The notes beneath the pieces were generated by a model, which had not been told where the DNA came from, did no database searches, and saw only the letters and a list, made by a program, of their open reading frames with translations. From the NCBI GenBank assembly GCA_035936835.1, contig DASYVT010000129.1, forward strand, positions 1 to 43,596: a stretch of DNA of 43,596 nt, in the 5' to 3' direction. Source of the DNA: Candidatus Methylomirabilota bacterium. Its GTDB lineage: Bacteria > Methylomirabilota > Methylomirabilia > Rokubacteriales > CSP1-6. Of the stretch, positions 1 through 8,182 are shown piece after piece; positions within the stretch are counted from its first letter, which is position 1, and each line of letters opens with the position of its first letter. Made by a program: the position numbers and the translations under genes.

Positions 1-1
1 G

Positions 2-49
2 AAGGCGCGGACGGCGGACCTCGGCAAGGCGATCGCGGAGGCCGTGTAG
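2..49 (+). CDS. 3' end of a possible isocitrate/isopropylmalate dehydrogenase-family protein (partial)
   Basis: Only the last 15 codons are in the window, ending at the TAG at 47-49. The visible C-terminus contains RTADLGKAIAEAV, which resembles the 'TxDLGGKAxT..' tail of the isocitrate/isopropylmalate/tartrate dehydrogenase family. The gene converges on the enoyl-CoA hydratase, whose stop lies 26 bases away. The assignment rests on one short motif and is tentative. Confidence 0.4.
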   Translation, partial: KARTADLGKAIAEAV

Positions 50-75
50 CGGCCGCCCGCCTCCCGCCACAGCTC

Positions 76-870
76 CTACCGCCCGGTGAACTTCGGCGGG
101 CGCTTGTCCTTGAAGGCCTGGACGCCTTCCTTGTGGTCGGCGGTCTGGCGCACCAGCCCCATGTGCGAGGAGACGAGGTCGAGGTGCGTGCGCAGGTCGA
201 GGCGCATGGACTGGTAGACCAGCCTCTTTATCATCCTTATAGGTATCTGCGGCCCGTCGGCGATCTGGCGCGCGAGCGCGTAGGTCTCCTCCGCCAGCTT
301 GTCGGCGGGGACGACGCGATTGACGATCCCGAGCTCGAGCGCCTTGGGCGCCTCGATGAAGTCGGCGGTCCAGAGCAACTCGAGCGCCTTGGCCGTGCCG
401 ACGAGGCGCGGCAGGAAATAGGTGTCGCCGTCGCCGGGCACGAGCCCGACGCGGACGTAGCCCGTCGAGAAGCGCGCGGTGTCGGCGGCGATGCGCAGGT
501 CGCACATCACCGACATGCCCATGCCGGCGCCCACCGCCACGCCGTTGATCATCGCGATGACGGGCTTGTCCATCTGCTCGAGCGTCTTGGGCACGCGGTG
601 GATGCCCTCCCAGAGCCCGTTCTTGCCGTCGAGCGCCGAGGGCTCGCCCTGGCCCATGCGCGCGACGTCGCCGCCCGCGCAAAACGCCTTGCCGGCACCC
701 GTCACCACGACCACGTTGACGTCGGGGTCACGCTGGGCTTCGTTGAGCGCCCAGGCCCACCGGTCGATCATGGGCCCGGTGAACGCGTTCATCTTCTCGG
801 GGCGGTTGAGCGTGAGCGTGGCGACCTTGTCCTTGACGTCGTAGAGCAGCTCGTCGGTCTGGGCGGTCAT
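76..870 (-). CDS. Enoyl-CoA hydratase/isomerase (crotonase) family protein
   Basis: 264-residue crotonase-fold protein, a normal length for the family. Members hydrate or isomerise CoA thioesters in beta-oxidation-type pathways in the cytosol. Crotonase hallmarks visible are LTLNRPEKMNAF near the N-terminus, then VVTGAGKAFCAGGDVARM (oxyanion-hole strand) and INGVAVGAGMGMSVMCDLRIAADTARF. The ATG at 870 is chosen because a GAGGAG ribosome binding site lies just upstream and the family N-terminus begins here; longer open frames run into the neighbour. It is the last gene of a minus-strand run, 8 bases after the 2OG oxygenase. The exact substrate cannot be read from the sequence. Confidence 0.9.
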   Translation of the reverse strand: MTAQTDELLYDVKDKVATLTLNRPEKMNAFTGPMIDRWAWALNEAQRDPDVNVVVVTGAGKAFCAGGDVARMGQGEPSALDGKNGLWEGIHRVPKTLEQMDKPVIAMINGVAVGAGMGMSVMCDLRIAADTARFSTGYVRVGLVPGDGDTYFLPRLVGTAKALELLWTADFIEAPKALELGIVNRVVPADKLAEETYALARQIADGPQIPIRMIKRLVYQSMRLDLRTHLDLVSSHMGLVRQTADHKEGVQAFKDKRPPKFTGR

Positions 871-878
871 GGCTCTCC

Positions 879-1865
879 TCAGGAGGCGACGGTGGTCGCC
901 GAAAACTTGCGGTTGCGGTGCTCGCCGGAGGTGACAGGCGGGTACTTGGCCGGGTTGCCGGGCCCCTCGCAGCTCGGCAGGCACTCGATCAGCGCGTCGT
1001 AGTTCGGCTGGTGAAAGAAGGCGAGCGAGATGCGCTGTGTGCCGAGCTTCGCGTCGCGCGGCGGATTGAGCACACGGTGGAGCGTTGAGATCCACTTGTC
1101 GTTCGTCCAGTGCATCATGAGATCGCCGATGTTGACCACGAAGGCATCCGGCACCGGCAGCACGTCGAGCCACTCGCCCTGCCGGGTCTTAACCTGGAGG
1201 CCGCCCGGCGCGTCCTCGATCTTCAGAATCGTCATCGTGCCGTAGTCGGTGTGCTCACCGGCGCGGAGCTGCCCGGGCAGCGGCGGCTCTGCCTGGTCAG
1301 GGTAGTTGATCGCCCGCACGCGGCTCGCGTGCTTGTCGATCCTGTCGGCGAAGAAGCGCTCGGGCAGGTCGAGCGCGACGGCGAAGACGCGCATGATGTC
1401 GGCGGCCAGCCGCTCCATCTCCCGATAGTAGGCGCGCCACACCGAAGGCAGCTCGGGCGGCTTCTCGGGCCAGACGTTCGGAACGAAGTGCGGCGCTCCC
1501 TCGGGCCCACGAAAGTAGGCGGTGTCGGGGACGTCCATCGGCCCCTCGTAGAGGCCCTCCTTGACGTCGGCGGGCGCGGCCCTGCCGAGCCCGTAGGAGA
1601 GCGCCTCTTCCCCGATCGGGCCGTAGCCGCGGCTCCGGTCGCGCCCGCGAGCCTTCATCTTCTCCTCCAACGGAAGCGCGAAGAATCGCTTCGAGACGTC
1701 GTACATCGCGTCGACCTGCTCGCGCGGCACGCCGTGCCCCGTGACGATCAGGAACCCGATCTCCTCGCACGCCGCGCCCACCTTGGGCGCCACGCGACGC
1801 CGCCCGTCGGCGGAGCCGGCGAGAAAGGGCGCGATGTCGATGAGCGGAACTTCGCGGAGAGCCAT
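879..1865 (-). CDS. Isopenicillin N synthase-family 2-oxoglutarate/Fe(II) dioxygenase
   Basis: 328 residues. An N-terminal DIOX_N-type segment (VPLIDIAPF...; GFLIVTGHGVP near residues 37-47) precedes a C-terminal double-stranded beta-helix domain. The Fe(II) triad is His205-x-Asp207 (GEHTDYGT) and His263 (STLHRV). Arg278-x-Ser280 (QRISLAFFHQPNYD) is the 2-oxoglutarate-binding pair. All catalytic residues are therefore present. The start at 1865 gives the canonical MALREVPLIDI N-terminus. It sits 22 bases after the acyl-CoA dehydrogenase gene and 8 bases before the crotonase gene on the same strand, so co-transcription is likely. The substrate is unknown; relatives hydroxylate or oxidise small organic molecules. 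Confidence 0.88.
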   Translation of the reverse strand: MALREVPLIDIAPFLAGSADGRRRVAPKVGAACEEIGFLIVTGHGVPREQVDAMYDVSKRFFALPLEEKMKARGRDRSRGYGPIGEEALSYGLGRAAPADVKEGLYEGPMDVPDTAYFRGPEGAPHFVPNVWPEKPPELPSVWRAYYREMERLAADIMRVFAVALDLPERFFADRIDKHASRVRAINYPDQAEPPLPGQLRAGEHTDYGTMTILKIEDAPGGLQVKTRQGEWLDVLPVPDAFVVNIGDLMMHWTNDKWISTLHRVLNPPRDAKLGTQRISLAFFHQPNYDALIECLPSCEGPGNPAKYPPVTSGEHRNRKFSATTVAS

Positions 1866-1887
1866 GGGATCTGAGCGCTGCGGGGTC

Positions 1888-3081
1888 CTAGTCCTTCGGG
1901 AGTCCGAGCACCCGCTCGCCCAGGATGTTGCGGAGGATCTCCGAGGTGCCGGCGCGGATCCCGCTGCCGCGGGCGAGCAGCGCGTAGAACTCCCACTGGC
2001 CGTCGTCGGGGGCAAGCGCGCTCGGCGCGGCGATCTGCGAGTAGGGGCCGATGACCTCGGTGGCGACGTCGGCCAGCTCCTGGTCCACCTGGCTCCAGAA
2101 AAGCTTGGAGGTCGAGCCCTCCGGGCCCGGGTGCGCGCCCTGGAGGATCCTGGTCAGGCTTCGGTAGCCGTTGAGCTGGAGGCAGCGCTCTGCGACCTGG
2201 AGACCCGCGATCTTCTGTCTCAGCACCGGATCCTTGGATGCCGGCTTGCCGTTTCGCATCGTACGCTTCGAGAGCGCGATCAGGCGTTCGAGCGCCGTGC
2301 GCAGGCTGATGTGGCGGATCATGGTCAAGACGTCGCGCTCGTGGGCCAGCGTCGTGATAGCCACGCCCCATCCCTCGTTGACCTTGCCGACCACGTTCGA
2401 CGCCGGCACGCGCACGTTCTCGAGGAAGACCTCGTTGAACTCGGCCTCGCCCGTGATCTGCCGGAGCGGCCTGATGCTGATGCCCGGCGTCTTCATGTCC
2501 ACGAGGATGAAGGTGATGCCCTTGTGCTTGGCGGCGCTGGGATCCGTGCGGACCAGGAAGAACCCCCACTCGGACACGTGCGCCATGCTCGTCCAGACCT
2601 TCTGGCCGTTGATGACGTACGAGTCGCCGTCGAGGACGGCGCGCGTCTGGAGATTGGCCAGGTCGCTGCCGGCGTTGGGCTCGGAGAAGCCCTGGCACCA
2701 GATCTCCTCGGCGTTCAAGATCTTGCCGAGGTGACGCGCCTTCTGCGCGGCCGTGCCGTGGGTCATGAGCGTGGGACCGAGCATGGAAATGCCGCCGCGG
2801 TTGACCGGCTGCGGCGCCTCGGTCCGCGACATCTCTTCGTAGAGGATGATCTGCTCCATGAGGGACGTGCCGCGGCCGCCGTACTCGGCGGGCCAATCGA
2901 GCCCGACGTAGCCCGCCTTGTGCAGCGTGCGCTGCCACTCGCGCAGCCGGTCCACTTCCTGCCGGTCGGCGCGCGAGGCGGCGAAGGCCCGGCCCTTGAG
3001 GTCGGCCGGCACGTTCTCGAGGAGCCAGGCGCGGGCCTCGGCGCGGAAACGCTGCTGCTCTAGCGTGAAGTCGAAGTCCAT
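1888..3081 (-). CDS. Acyl-CoA dehydrogenase
   Basis: 397 residues, the usual length. The order is the alpha-helical N-domain (MDFDFTLEQQRFRAEAR), the beta-barrel middle domain with GFSEPNAGSDLA and VWTSMAH (FAD-binding signature), and the C-terminal helical domain ending in AGTSEILRNILGERVLGLPKD, typical of the CaiA/FadE-like subgroup. It would oxidise an acyl-CoA at the alpha-beta bond using FAD, passing electrons to ETF. In the same orientation the crotonase gene lies two genes downstream, so the pair could carry out consecutive oxidation and hydration steps. The ATG at 3081 gives a full-length N-terminus. Confidence 0.93.
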   Translation of the reverse strand: MDFDFTLEQQRFRAEARAWLLENVPADLKGRAFAASRADRQEVDRLREWQRTLHKAGYVGLDWPAEYGGRGTSLMEQIILYEEMSRTEAPQPVNRGGISMLGPTLMTHGTAAQKARHLGKILNAEEIWCQGFSEPNAGSDLANLQTRAVLDGDSYVINGQKVWTSMAHVSEWGFFLVRTDPSAAKHKGITFILVDMKTPGISIRPLRQITGEAEFNEVFLENVRVPASNVVGKVNEGWGVAITTLAHERDVLTMIRHISLRTALERLIALSKRTMRNGKPASKDPVLRQKIAGLQVAERCLQLNGYRSLTRILQGAHPGPEGSTSKLFWSQVDQELADVATEVIGPYSQIAAPSALAPDDGQWEFYALLARGSGIRAGTSEILRNILGERVLGLPKD

Positions 3082-3102
3082 GGAGTGCTCTCCGGGCGCG
3101 CG

Positions 3103-3513
3103 CTACACCAGGCCGGGATCGGGCTTGGCGGTGACGCCGTTGATCTTCCACTGGCCGCTCTCGAGCACCAGCTCGTAGAACGCCTCGATGCTGTTGCCGT
3201 TGGCGCCGCGGATCTTCACCGAGAGGTAGACGTGGCCGTTCGGCGCGACGGCGGATGCCGCGATGGTGGCGAAGGTCGAGTGGGCGATCTCCGGGTATCC
3301 CATCTTGACCATCTGCTCGAAGGCGGGACGGCTGAACTGCTCCTTGATCTCGGAGGACGCGAACGTGTACGCCGTGTCGAAGTCGCCGCGGCGGAACGCT
3401 TCGAGCTGCTTGATGACGGGCTCGGTCGCCTCCTTCGGCGCGGGCTTCGCCGTCTGCGCCAGCGCGGGCAGCGCCGGCACGAGCAGGAGCAGCGCGAGGA
3501 TGAGAGTGTACAT
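3103..3513 (-). CDS. Secreted DUF4864 family protein
   Basis: 136 residues. Residues 1-20 (MYTLILALLLLVPALPALAQ) form a clear Sec signal peptide with an Ala-x-Ala-type cleavage site. The mature part (IKQLEAFRRGDFDTAYTFAS..., FEQMVKMGYPEIAHS, ending in GQWKINGV) matches the DUF4864 pattern, a small NTF2-like fold of unknown function. It lies 6 bases after the SDR gene and 21 bases before the acyl-CoA dehydrogenase gene, inside the minus-strand run. It may be carried in the operon rather than take part in the pathway. Confidence 0.75.
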   Translation of the reverse strand: MYTLILALLLLVPALPALAQTAKPAPKEATEPVIKQLEAFRRGDFDTAYTFASSEIKEQFSRPAFEQMVKMGYPEIAHSTFATIAASAVAPNGHVYLSVKIRGANGNSIEAFYELVLESGQWKINGVTAKPDPGLV

Positions 3514-3519
3514 AGGCCT

Positions 3520-4317
3520 TTAGTGCATCACCGAGCCGCCATCGACGTTCAGCGCCTGTCCCGTGATATTCCGCGCTTCTTCCGACGCGAGGAACGTCGC
3601 GGCCCAGCCGATGTCCTCGGGCGTCTGCTCGCGCTTCAGGGGGATGATGTCGCCGATGCGCTTGTCGAAGACCTGGCGCGCCGTCATTCCCTTGAAGGCG
3701 GGGTTCGTGTCGGCGAGGTACTGGGCGAGCTTCTGCCAGAAGGCCGTCCACAGCACGCCGGGGCAGATCGCGTTGACGGTGATCCCGTGCACCGCCAGGT
3801 CCTTGGCGAGCACGCGCGTGAAGGTGATGACGCCGCCCTTGGCGACCGAGTAGGGCGGCATGGTCTGGGCCGCCAAGGGCCCGGCGATGGAGGCAATATT
3901 AATGATACGGCCCGCCTTCCGCTCGATGAAGTAGGGCGCGATCTCCTTGCACGTGAGGAAGACCGACTTGAGGTTGACCGCGTAGGTTGTGTCCCAGTCC
4001 TCTTCCGAATTATTGGTGAAGGGCATGCCGGGCGCGGAGGCCATGCCGGCGTTGTTCACCAGGATGTCGATCCGGCCGAGATCCTTCTTGATTCGATCGA
4101 TCGAGGCCTTGACGTCGGCGGCCTTGGTCACGTCACAGCGCATTGATACCGCATTGCGCCCGAGGGCTTGGACTTCCTTCACCACGGCCTCGGCGTTGGC
4201 GTCCTGGATGTCAGGGATGGCGATGTCGGCGCCCTCCTTGGCCATGCACAACACGATGCCACGCCCGATGCCCGCGCCGCCGCCGGTCACCACCGCCACC
4301 TTGCCCTGGAGTCTCAT
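3520..4317 (-). CDS. Short-chain dehydrogenase/reductase (SDR)
   Basis: 265 residues, classical SDR. The cofactor motif TGGGAGIGRG is at residues 11-20, NNAG near 90, and catalytic Ser...Tyr-x-x-x-Lys is visible (IASIAG and YSVAKGG), with the C-terminal NVDGGSVMH typical of FabG-like enzymes. It would oxidise or reduce an alcohol/ketone with NAD(P). The ATG at 4317 overlaps the stop of the enolase-superfamily gene (ATGA), implying translational coupling. That neighbour suggests a sugar acid or lactone as substrate, by inference. Confidence 0.92.
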   Translation of the reverse strand: MRLQGKVAVVTGGGAGIGRGIVLCMAKEGADIAIPDIQDANAEAVVKEVQALGRNAVSMRCDVTKAADVKASIDRIKKDLGRIDILVNNAGMASAPGMPFTNNSEEDWDTTYAVNLKSVFLTCKEIAPYFIERKAGRIINIASIAGPLAAQTMPPYSVAKGGVITFTRVLAKDLAVHGITVNAICPGVLWTAFWQKLAQYLADTNPAFKGMTARQVFDKRIGDIIPLKREQTPEDIGWAATFLASEEARNITGQALNVDGGSVMH

Positions 4318-5471
4318 CGCTTCGTCTCTCCTGTCGTGACTGCGTAGCGTTCCAGCACGGCGCGATCCACCTCGAGGCCGAGCCCGGGCCGCTCGGGGAC
4401 CCCGATGATAGCACCGGCGCGCTTGAGCGGCTCGGTCGCCAACTGTTCGCGGAAGGGATTGGGCGTCCTGTCGAGCTCGAACCACAGCTCGCCCGGGATC
4501 AGCGCCGCCGGATTCGGCGGCAGCGAGGCCGCCCATTGAACGCTCGCGTGGAGCCCCACCGCGCTGCCCCAGACGTGCGGATAGACCGTGACGCCCCACG
4601 TGTTGGCCAGCGCGGCGATGCGAGCGGCCTCGGTGAAGCCGCCGCAGCCGCAGATGTCCGGCTGGAGGATGTCCACGCAGCGGCGCGCGACGAGCGCGCG
4701 GAAGCCGAAACGCGCGTACTCGGCCTCGCCTCCCGAGATGGGTATCGTGAGCGCCCGCTTCACCTGCAGGTAGCCGTCGAGGTCCTCGGGCACCACCGGC
4801 TCCTCGAACCACGCGATGTCCAGGGGCTCGATGAGGCGCCCGAGCCGGATGGCCGTCATGGCGTCGTAGGCGTGGTTGGCGTCCACCGCGAGGCGACACT
4901 CCCGGCCGATCGCGTCGCGCACCGCCCGCGCATTGCGCGCGTCCTCGTCCACTCCGAAGCCGACCTTGAGTTTCATCAAGCGAAACCCGTCGTTGATATA
5001 GGCGCGCGCCTCGGCGGCGAGCGCGGCGGCGTGGTCGGGGACGTCGTGACGGTAGAGTCCCGTCGCGTACGCCGTGAGCTGAGTGCGGAACGCGCCGCCC
5101 AGGAGCTTGGCCACGGGCTGGCCGAGGATTTTGCCCTTGAGGTCCCACAGCGCAATATCCACCGCCGAAAGCGCCGCCACAGGGAAGCCCGTGCGGCCGT
5201 AGTCGCGCATCGCCGCGTAGAGCTCTTCCCAGATGACCGTCGTGTCCATGGGGTCGCGGCCGATGAGCCGCGGCGCGTAGAGTTCGTCGATGATGGTCCG
5301 GCTCGGGGCGGGCGGCCCGTAGGCCTCGCCCCAGCCGGAGCGGCCGTCGTCGGCCACGATCTCGACCAGCATGGCCGTCCGCGCGGTGACGTGGGCTTGA
5401 GAATATGCGAACGCCTCGGCCGGTGTCAGCTCCACGCGCAGATGGTAGGTTCTAATCCGTTCGATTTTCAT
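4314..5471 (-). CDS. Mandelate racemase/enolase-superfamily enzyme, D-galactarolactone cycloisomerase-like
   Basis: 385 residues. The capping domain is followed by a TIM barrel with all superfamily residues: Lys167-x-Lys169 (MKLKVGFG), metal ligands Asp197 (DANHAY), Glu223 (WFEEPVVPEDLDGY) and Glu249 (ISGGEAEY), and His299 (YPHVWGSAVG). The stretches FEEPVVPE, DILQPDICGCGGFTE and FDRTPNPFRE closely recall Agrobacterium D-galactarolactone cycloisomerase, judged from memory rather than by alignment. The ATG at 5471 (MKIERIRTYHLR) is the family start; an upstream in-frame ATG would extend into the divergent promoter region. It overlaps the SDR gene by 4 bases and diverges from a sugar-acid dehydratase, supporting a sugar-acid/lactone role. 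Confidence 0.85.
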   Translation of the reverse strand: MKIERIRTYHLRVELTPAEAFAYSQAHVTARTAMLVEIVADDGRSGWGEAYGPPAPSRTIIDELYAPRLIGRDPMDTTVIWEELYAAMRDYGRTGFPVAALSAVDIALWDLKGKILGQPVAKLLGGAFRTQLTAYATGLYRHDVPDHAAALAAEARAYINDGFRLMKLKVGFGVDEDARNARAVRDAIGRECRLAVDANHAYDAMTAIRLGRLIEPLDIAWFEEPVVPEDLDGYLQVKRALTIPISGGEAEYARFGFRALVARRCVDILQPDICGCGGFTEAARIAALANTWGVTVYPHVWGSAVGLHASVQWAASLPPNPAALIPGELWFELDRTPNPFREQLATEPLKRAGAIIGVPERPGLGLEVDRAVLERYAVTTGETKR

Positions 5472-5543
5472 GGCGCCGGCCATTCTATACTGGCGCGCAC
5501 CCCAACCCAACCGTGCCAAACCCTACGCTGGAGGAGACACCCC
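5472..5543. promoter_or_regulatory. Divergent intergenic region with possible -10 element
   Basis: These 72 bases separate the divergent enolase-superfamily and IlvD/Edd-type genes, so promoters for both should lie here. TATACT at 5486-5491 matches a -10 box in 5 of 6 positions for plus-strand transcription, but no good -35 is seen. GGAGGA at about 5531 is the ribosome binding site of the dehydratase. Shared control of the two genes is plausible but not shown. Confidence 0.35.
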
Positions 5544-7274
5544 ATGGCAGGCCCCGAGCTTCGCAGCAGGAACTGGTTCGGCAAGAAGGACCTCGACGGT
5601 TTCGCCCATCGCTCCTGGCTCAAGGCCGAAGGGTGGAGCGACCAGATGTTCGACGGCCGCCCCGTCATCGGCATCGCCAATTCCTGGTCGGAGCTGACCA
5701 CCTGCAACTCGCATCTCCGCCAGGTTGCAGAGGCCGTCAAGCGCGGGGTGCTCTCGGCCGGCGGCTTCCCGCTCGAGTTCCCGACGATCTCGCTGGGCGA
5801 AGTCCTCATGAAGCCCACGACCATGCTCTTCCGGAATCTCATGGCCATGGACGTGGAGGAGTGCATCCGCGCCTACCCGCTCGATGGTGTAGTCCTCCTG
5901 TCGGGCTGCGACAAGACGACGCCGGCGATGCTGATGGGCGCCGCCTCGGCCGACGTGCCGGCCATCATGGTCACGGGCGGGCCCATGCTGCGCGGCATGT
6001 GGGGGCAGGAAGAGCTCGGCTCGGGCACCGACAACTGGCGCTACTGGGCCGAGCTGCGCGCCGGCCGCCTGTCTGAGGAAGAATGGTGCGAGATGGAGTC
6101 GTGCATGTCCCGCTCGGCGGGGCACTGCATGGTCATGGGCACGGCTTCGACCATGGCCGCGATGGCCGAGGCGCTCGGCATGACGCTGCCCGGCAACGCG
6201 GCCATCCCCGCGCCCGACTCGCGGCGCATGGCGCTCGCCGAGATGAGCGGGCGCCGCATCATGGACATGGCGCGTGAAGGGCTCAAGCCGTCGAAGATCC
6301 TCACCGCCAAGGCCTTCGACAACGCGATCCGCGCCGACATGGCCATCGGCGGCTCGACCAACGCGATCATCCACCTGGTCGCCATCGCGGGACGGGCCGG
6401 CGTGGAGCTTCCGCTCTCGCGCTTCGACGAGCTGTCGCGGACGACGCCGTTTCTGGTCAACGTGCGCCCCTCGGGCAAGTATCTGATGGAAGACTTCTTC
6501 TACGCGGGCGGGCTACCCGTGGTCCTGAAGGAGCTCCTGCCGCTCCTCCACCGCGACGCGCCCACCGTCACGGGCGCGTCCATCGCCGAAAACGTGGCGA
6601 GTGCTAGAAACATGAACCCGGACGTCATCCGGTCGCTCGCGATGCCGATCTCGAGCGAGGGCGGTACGGTCATCCTGACGGGCAACCTCTGCCCGAGCGG
6701 CGCCGTGCTCAAGCAGTCGGCCGCCTCGCAGCATCTCCTGACCCATCGTGGGCGCGCCGTCGTCTTCGAGGACCACCACGACCTGCACGCGCGGATCGAC
6801 GACCCGGATCTTCCGGTGGACGAAACTTCCGTGCTCGTCCTCAAGCGGGTCGGGCCCAAGGGCGCGCCCGGCATGCCCGAGTGGGGGGCCGCGCCCATCC
6901 CGCAGAAGCTCCTCAAGAAGGGCGTCAAGGACATGGTCAGGATCTCCGACGCCCGCATGAGCGGCACCTCCTACGGGACCGTGGTCCTTCACGTCTCGCC
7001 CGAAGCGGAGGTGGGCGGACCGCTGGCGCTGGTGGAGAACGGGGACGAGATCGAGCTCGACGTGCCGAACCGCCGCCTGACGCTCCGCGTCCCGGACGAG
7101 GAGCTGGCGCGCCGCCGGGCGCTCTGGAAGCCGCGCCCTCCCCACTTCACACGGGGCTACGGCAGGCTCTTCCTCGACCACGTGCTCCAGGCCCACGAGG
7201 GAGTGGATTTCGATTTCCTTCGCGGGCAGACGCCGGTGAGGTCGGAGGACACAGCGGGCCCGAGCCACTCGTAG
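5544..7274 (+). CDS. IlvD/Edd-family dehydratase, sugar-acid (L-arabinonate-type) dehydratase-like
   Basis: 576 residues. Three Fe-S ligand cysteines are visible: Cys54 (TTCNSHL), Cys122 (SGCDKTTPA) and Cys195 (GHCMVMGTAS). Their spacing (68 and 73) matches that recalled for [2Fe-2S] L-arabinonate dehydratase. SDARMSGTSYGT near the C-terminus holds the catalytic Ser loop. Length and motifs fit the pentonate/hexonate dehydratase branch better than biosynthetic dihydroxy-acid dehydratase, though that remains possible. The ATG at 5544 has a GGAGGA ribosome binding site; the longer open frame upstream is antisense to the neighbour. The likely reaction is dehydration of a sugar acid to a 2-keto-3-deoxy acid, in line with the divergent enolase-superfamily gene. 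Confidence 0.88.
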   Translation: MAGPELRSRNWFGKKDLDGFAHRSWLKAEGWSDQMFDGRPVIGIANSWSELTTCNSHLRQVAEAVKRGVLSAGGFPLEFPTISLGEVLMKPTTMLFRNLMAMDVEECIRAYPLDGVVLLSGCDKTTPAMLMGAASADVPAIMVTGGPMLRGMWGQEELGSGTDNWRYWAELRAGRLSEEEWCEMESCMSRSAGHCMVMGTASTMAAMAEALGMTLPGNAAIPAPDSRRMALAEMSGRRIMDMAREGLKPSKILTAKAFDNAIRADMAIGGSTNAIIHLVAIAGRAGVELPLSRFDELSRTTPFLVNVRPSGKYLMEDFFYAGGLPVVLKELLPLLHRDAPTVTGASIAENVASARNMNPDVIRSLAMPISSEGGTVILTGNLCPSGAVLKQSAASQHLLTHRGRAVVFEDHHDLHARIDDPDLPVDETSVLVLKRVGPKGAPGMPEWGAAPIPQKLLKKGVKDMVRISDARMSGTSYGTVVLHVSPEAEVGGPLALVENGDEIELDVPNRRLTLRVPDEELARRRALWKPRPPHFTRGYGRLFLDHVLQAHEGVDFDFLRGQTPVRSEDTAGPSHS

Positions 7275-7280
7275 CCGCGC

Positions 7281-8177
7281 TCAGATCCCCGCTGCGGGCC
7301 CGAGGAAGCCGCCCGCGCTTCTGAGCCTCCGCCGCGCCTCGACGGCCGTGACGCGGCGCCGCGCCATCACGACCGCGACCTTGGCGCTCCCGCCCGCCTG
7401 ATCGAGAAGCTTCCCGGCGCGCGCCGCGCTCACTTGCCCGAGATCCCGCACGAGCCGCCGGGCGCGGGCGCGGAGCTTAGCCGAGCGCGGCTGGAGATCC
7501 ACCATCTGGTTGCCGTGGACCTTGCCGAGCCGCGTGAAGGCGGCGGTGGTCAGCGTGTTAAGGGTGAGCTTGGTCGCGGTCCCCGCCTTGAGCCTGGTCG
7601 AGCCCGCGAGCACTTCCGGCCCGACCCTGAGGGCGATGACAATTCGTGCCGCCGCGTGAGGCACTGAAGGATTGCACGTCACGAGCACGGTGAGCGCGCC
7701 GCGCCTGCGGGCCTCGCCGAGCGCCGCGCGGACAAAGGGCGTGACGCCGCTCGCGGCGATGCCCACGACCGCGTCGCGACGATCGGCCCGCCCGCGGACC
7801 GCGCGGGCTCCCGCGCGGGCGTCGTCCTCGGCGCCCTCCACCGAGCGGAACACCGCCCGCCGCCCGCCGGCCATGACCGCCTGGACCTGGCCGGGGCGCG
7901 TATTAAAGGTAGGGGGGCACTCGGCCGCCTCGATGACCCCCAGCCTGCCGCTCGTGCCGGCGCCCACGAAGATGAGCCTGCCGCCGCGGCTGAGGCGCGC
8001 CACTATGGCCGTGACCGCGCGGCCGATGGCCGGGGCCGCCCTGCCGACGGCCTTCACCGCTTCGCGATCGGCTCGGTTCATCAAACGCGCGATCGCGACG
8101 GGGCTCAGCCGGTCGAGCGCGCGGCTTCGCGGGTTGGGGCGCTCGGTGGGCAGGCGGTCGTAGTGAATCCTCGCCAT
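7281..8177 (-). CDS. murQ: N-acetylmuramic acid 6-phosphate etherase
   Basis: 298 residues, normal for MurQ, which cleaves the lactyl ether of MurNAc-6-phosphate to give GlcNAc-6-phosphate and D-lactate in the cytosol. The SIS-domain signature is clear: LIFVGAGTSGRLGVIEAAEC at residues 69-87 followed by PPTF, GIAASGVTPFV, and VTCNPS. The N-terminal TERPNPRSRALDRLSP is the family start pattern. I chose the ATG at 8177; a GTG at 8195 would add six residues and overlap the ATPase stop. It lies beside namZ-nagZ, which supply its substrate sugars, although on the opposite strand and with an ATPase gene between. Confidence 0.93.
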   Translation of the reverse strand: MARIHYDRLPTERPNPRSRALDRLSPVAIARLMNRADREAVKAVGRAAPAIGRAVTAIVARLSRGGRLIFVGAGTSGRLGVIEAAECPPTFNTRPGQVQAVMAGGRRAVFRSVEGAEDDARAGARAVRGRADRRDAVVGIAASGVTPFVRAALGEARRRGALTVLVTCNPSVPHAAARIVIALRVGPEVLAGSTRLKAGTATKLTLNTLTTAAFTRLGKVHGNQMVDLQPRSAKLRARARRLVRDLGQVSAARAGKLLDQAGGSAKVAVVMARRRVTAVEARRRLRSAGGFLGPAAGI

Positions 8178-8182
8178 GCTCC

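Noticed and set aside
1748-3751. Long 667-codon minus-strand open frame
   Set aside because: It has Arg/Pro/Gly-biased composition with no domain and overlaps the acyl-CoA dehydrogenase, DUF4864 and SDR genes; it is a GC-rich shadow frame.
4143-5543. N-terminal extension of the dehydratase frame
   Set aside because: It runs antisense through the enolase-superfamily gene and has no family similarity; the real start is the ATG at 5544 with a ribosome binding site.
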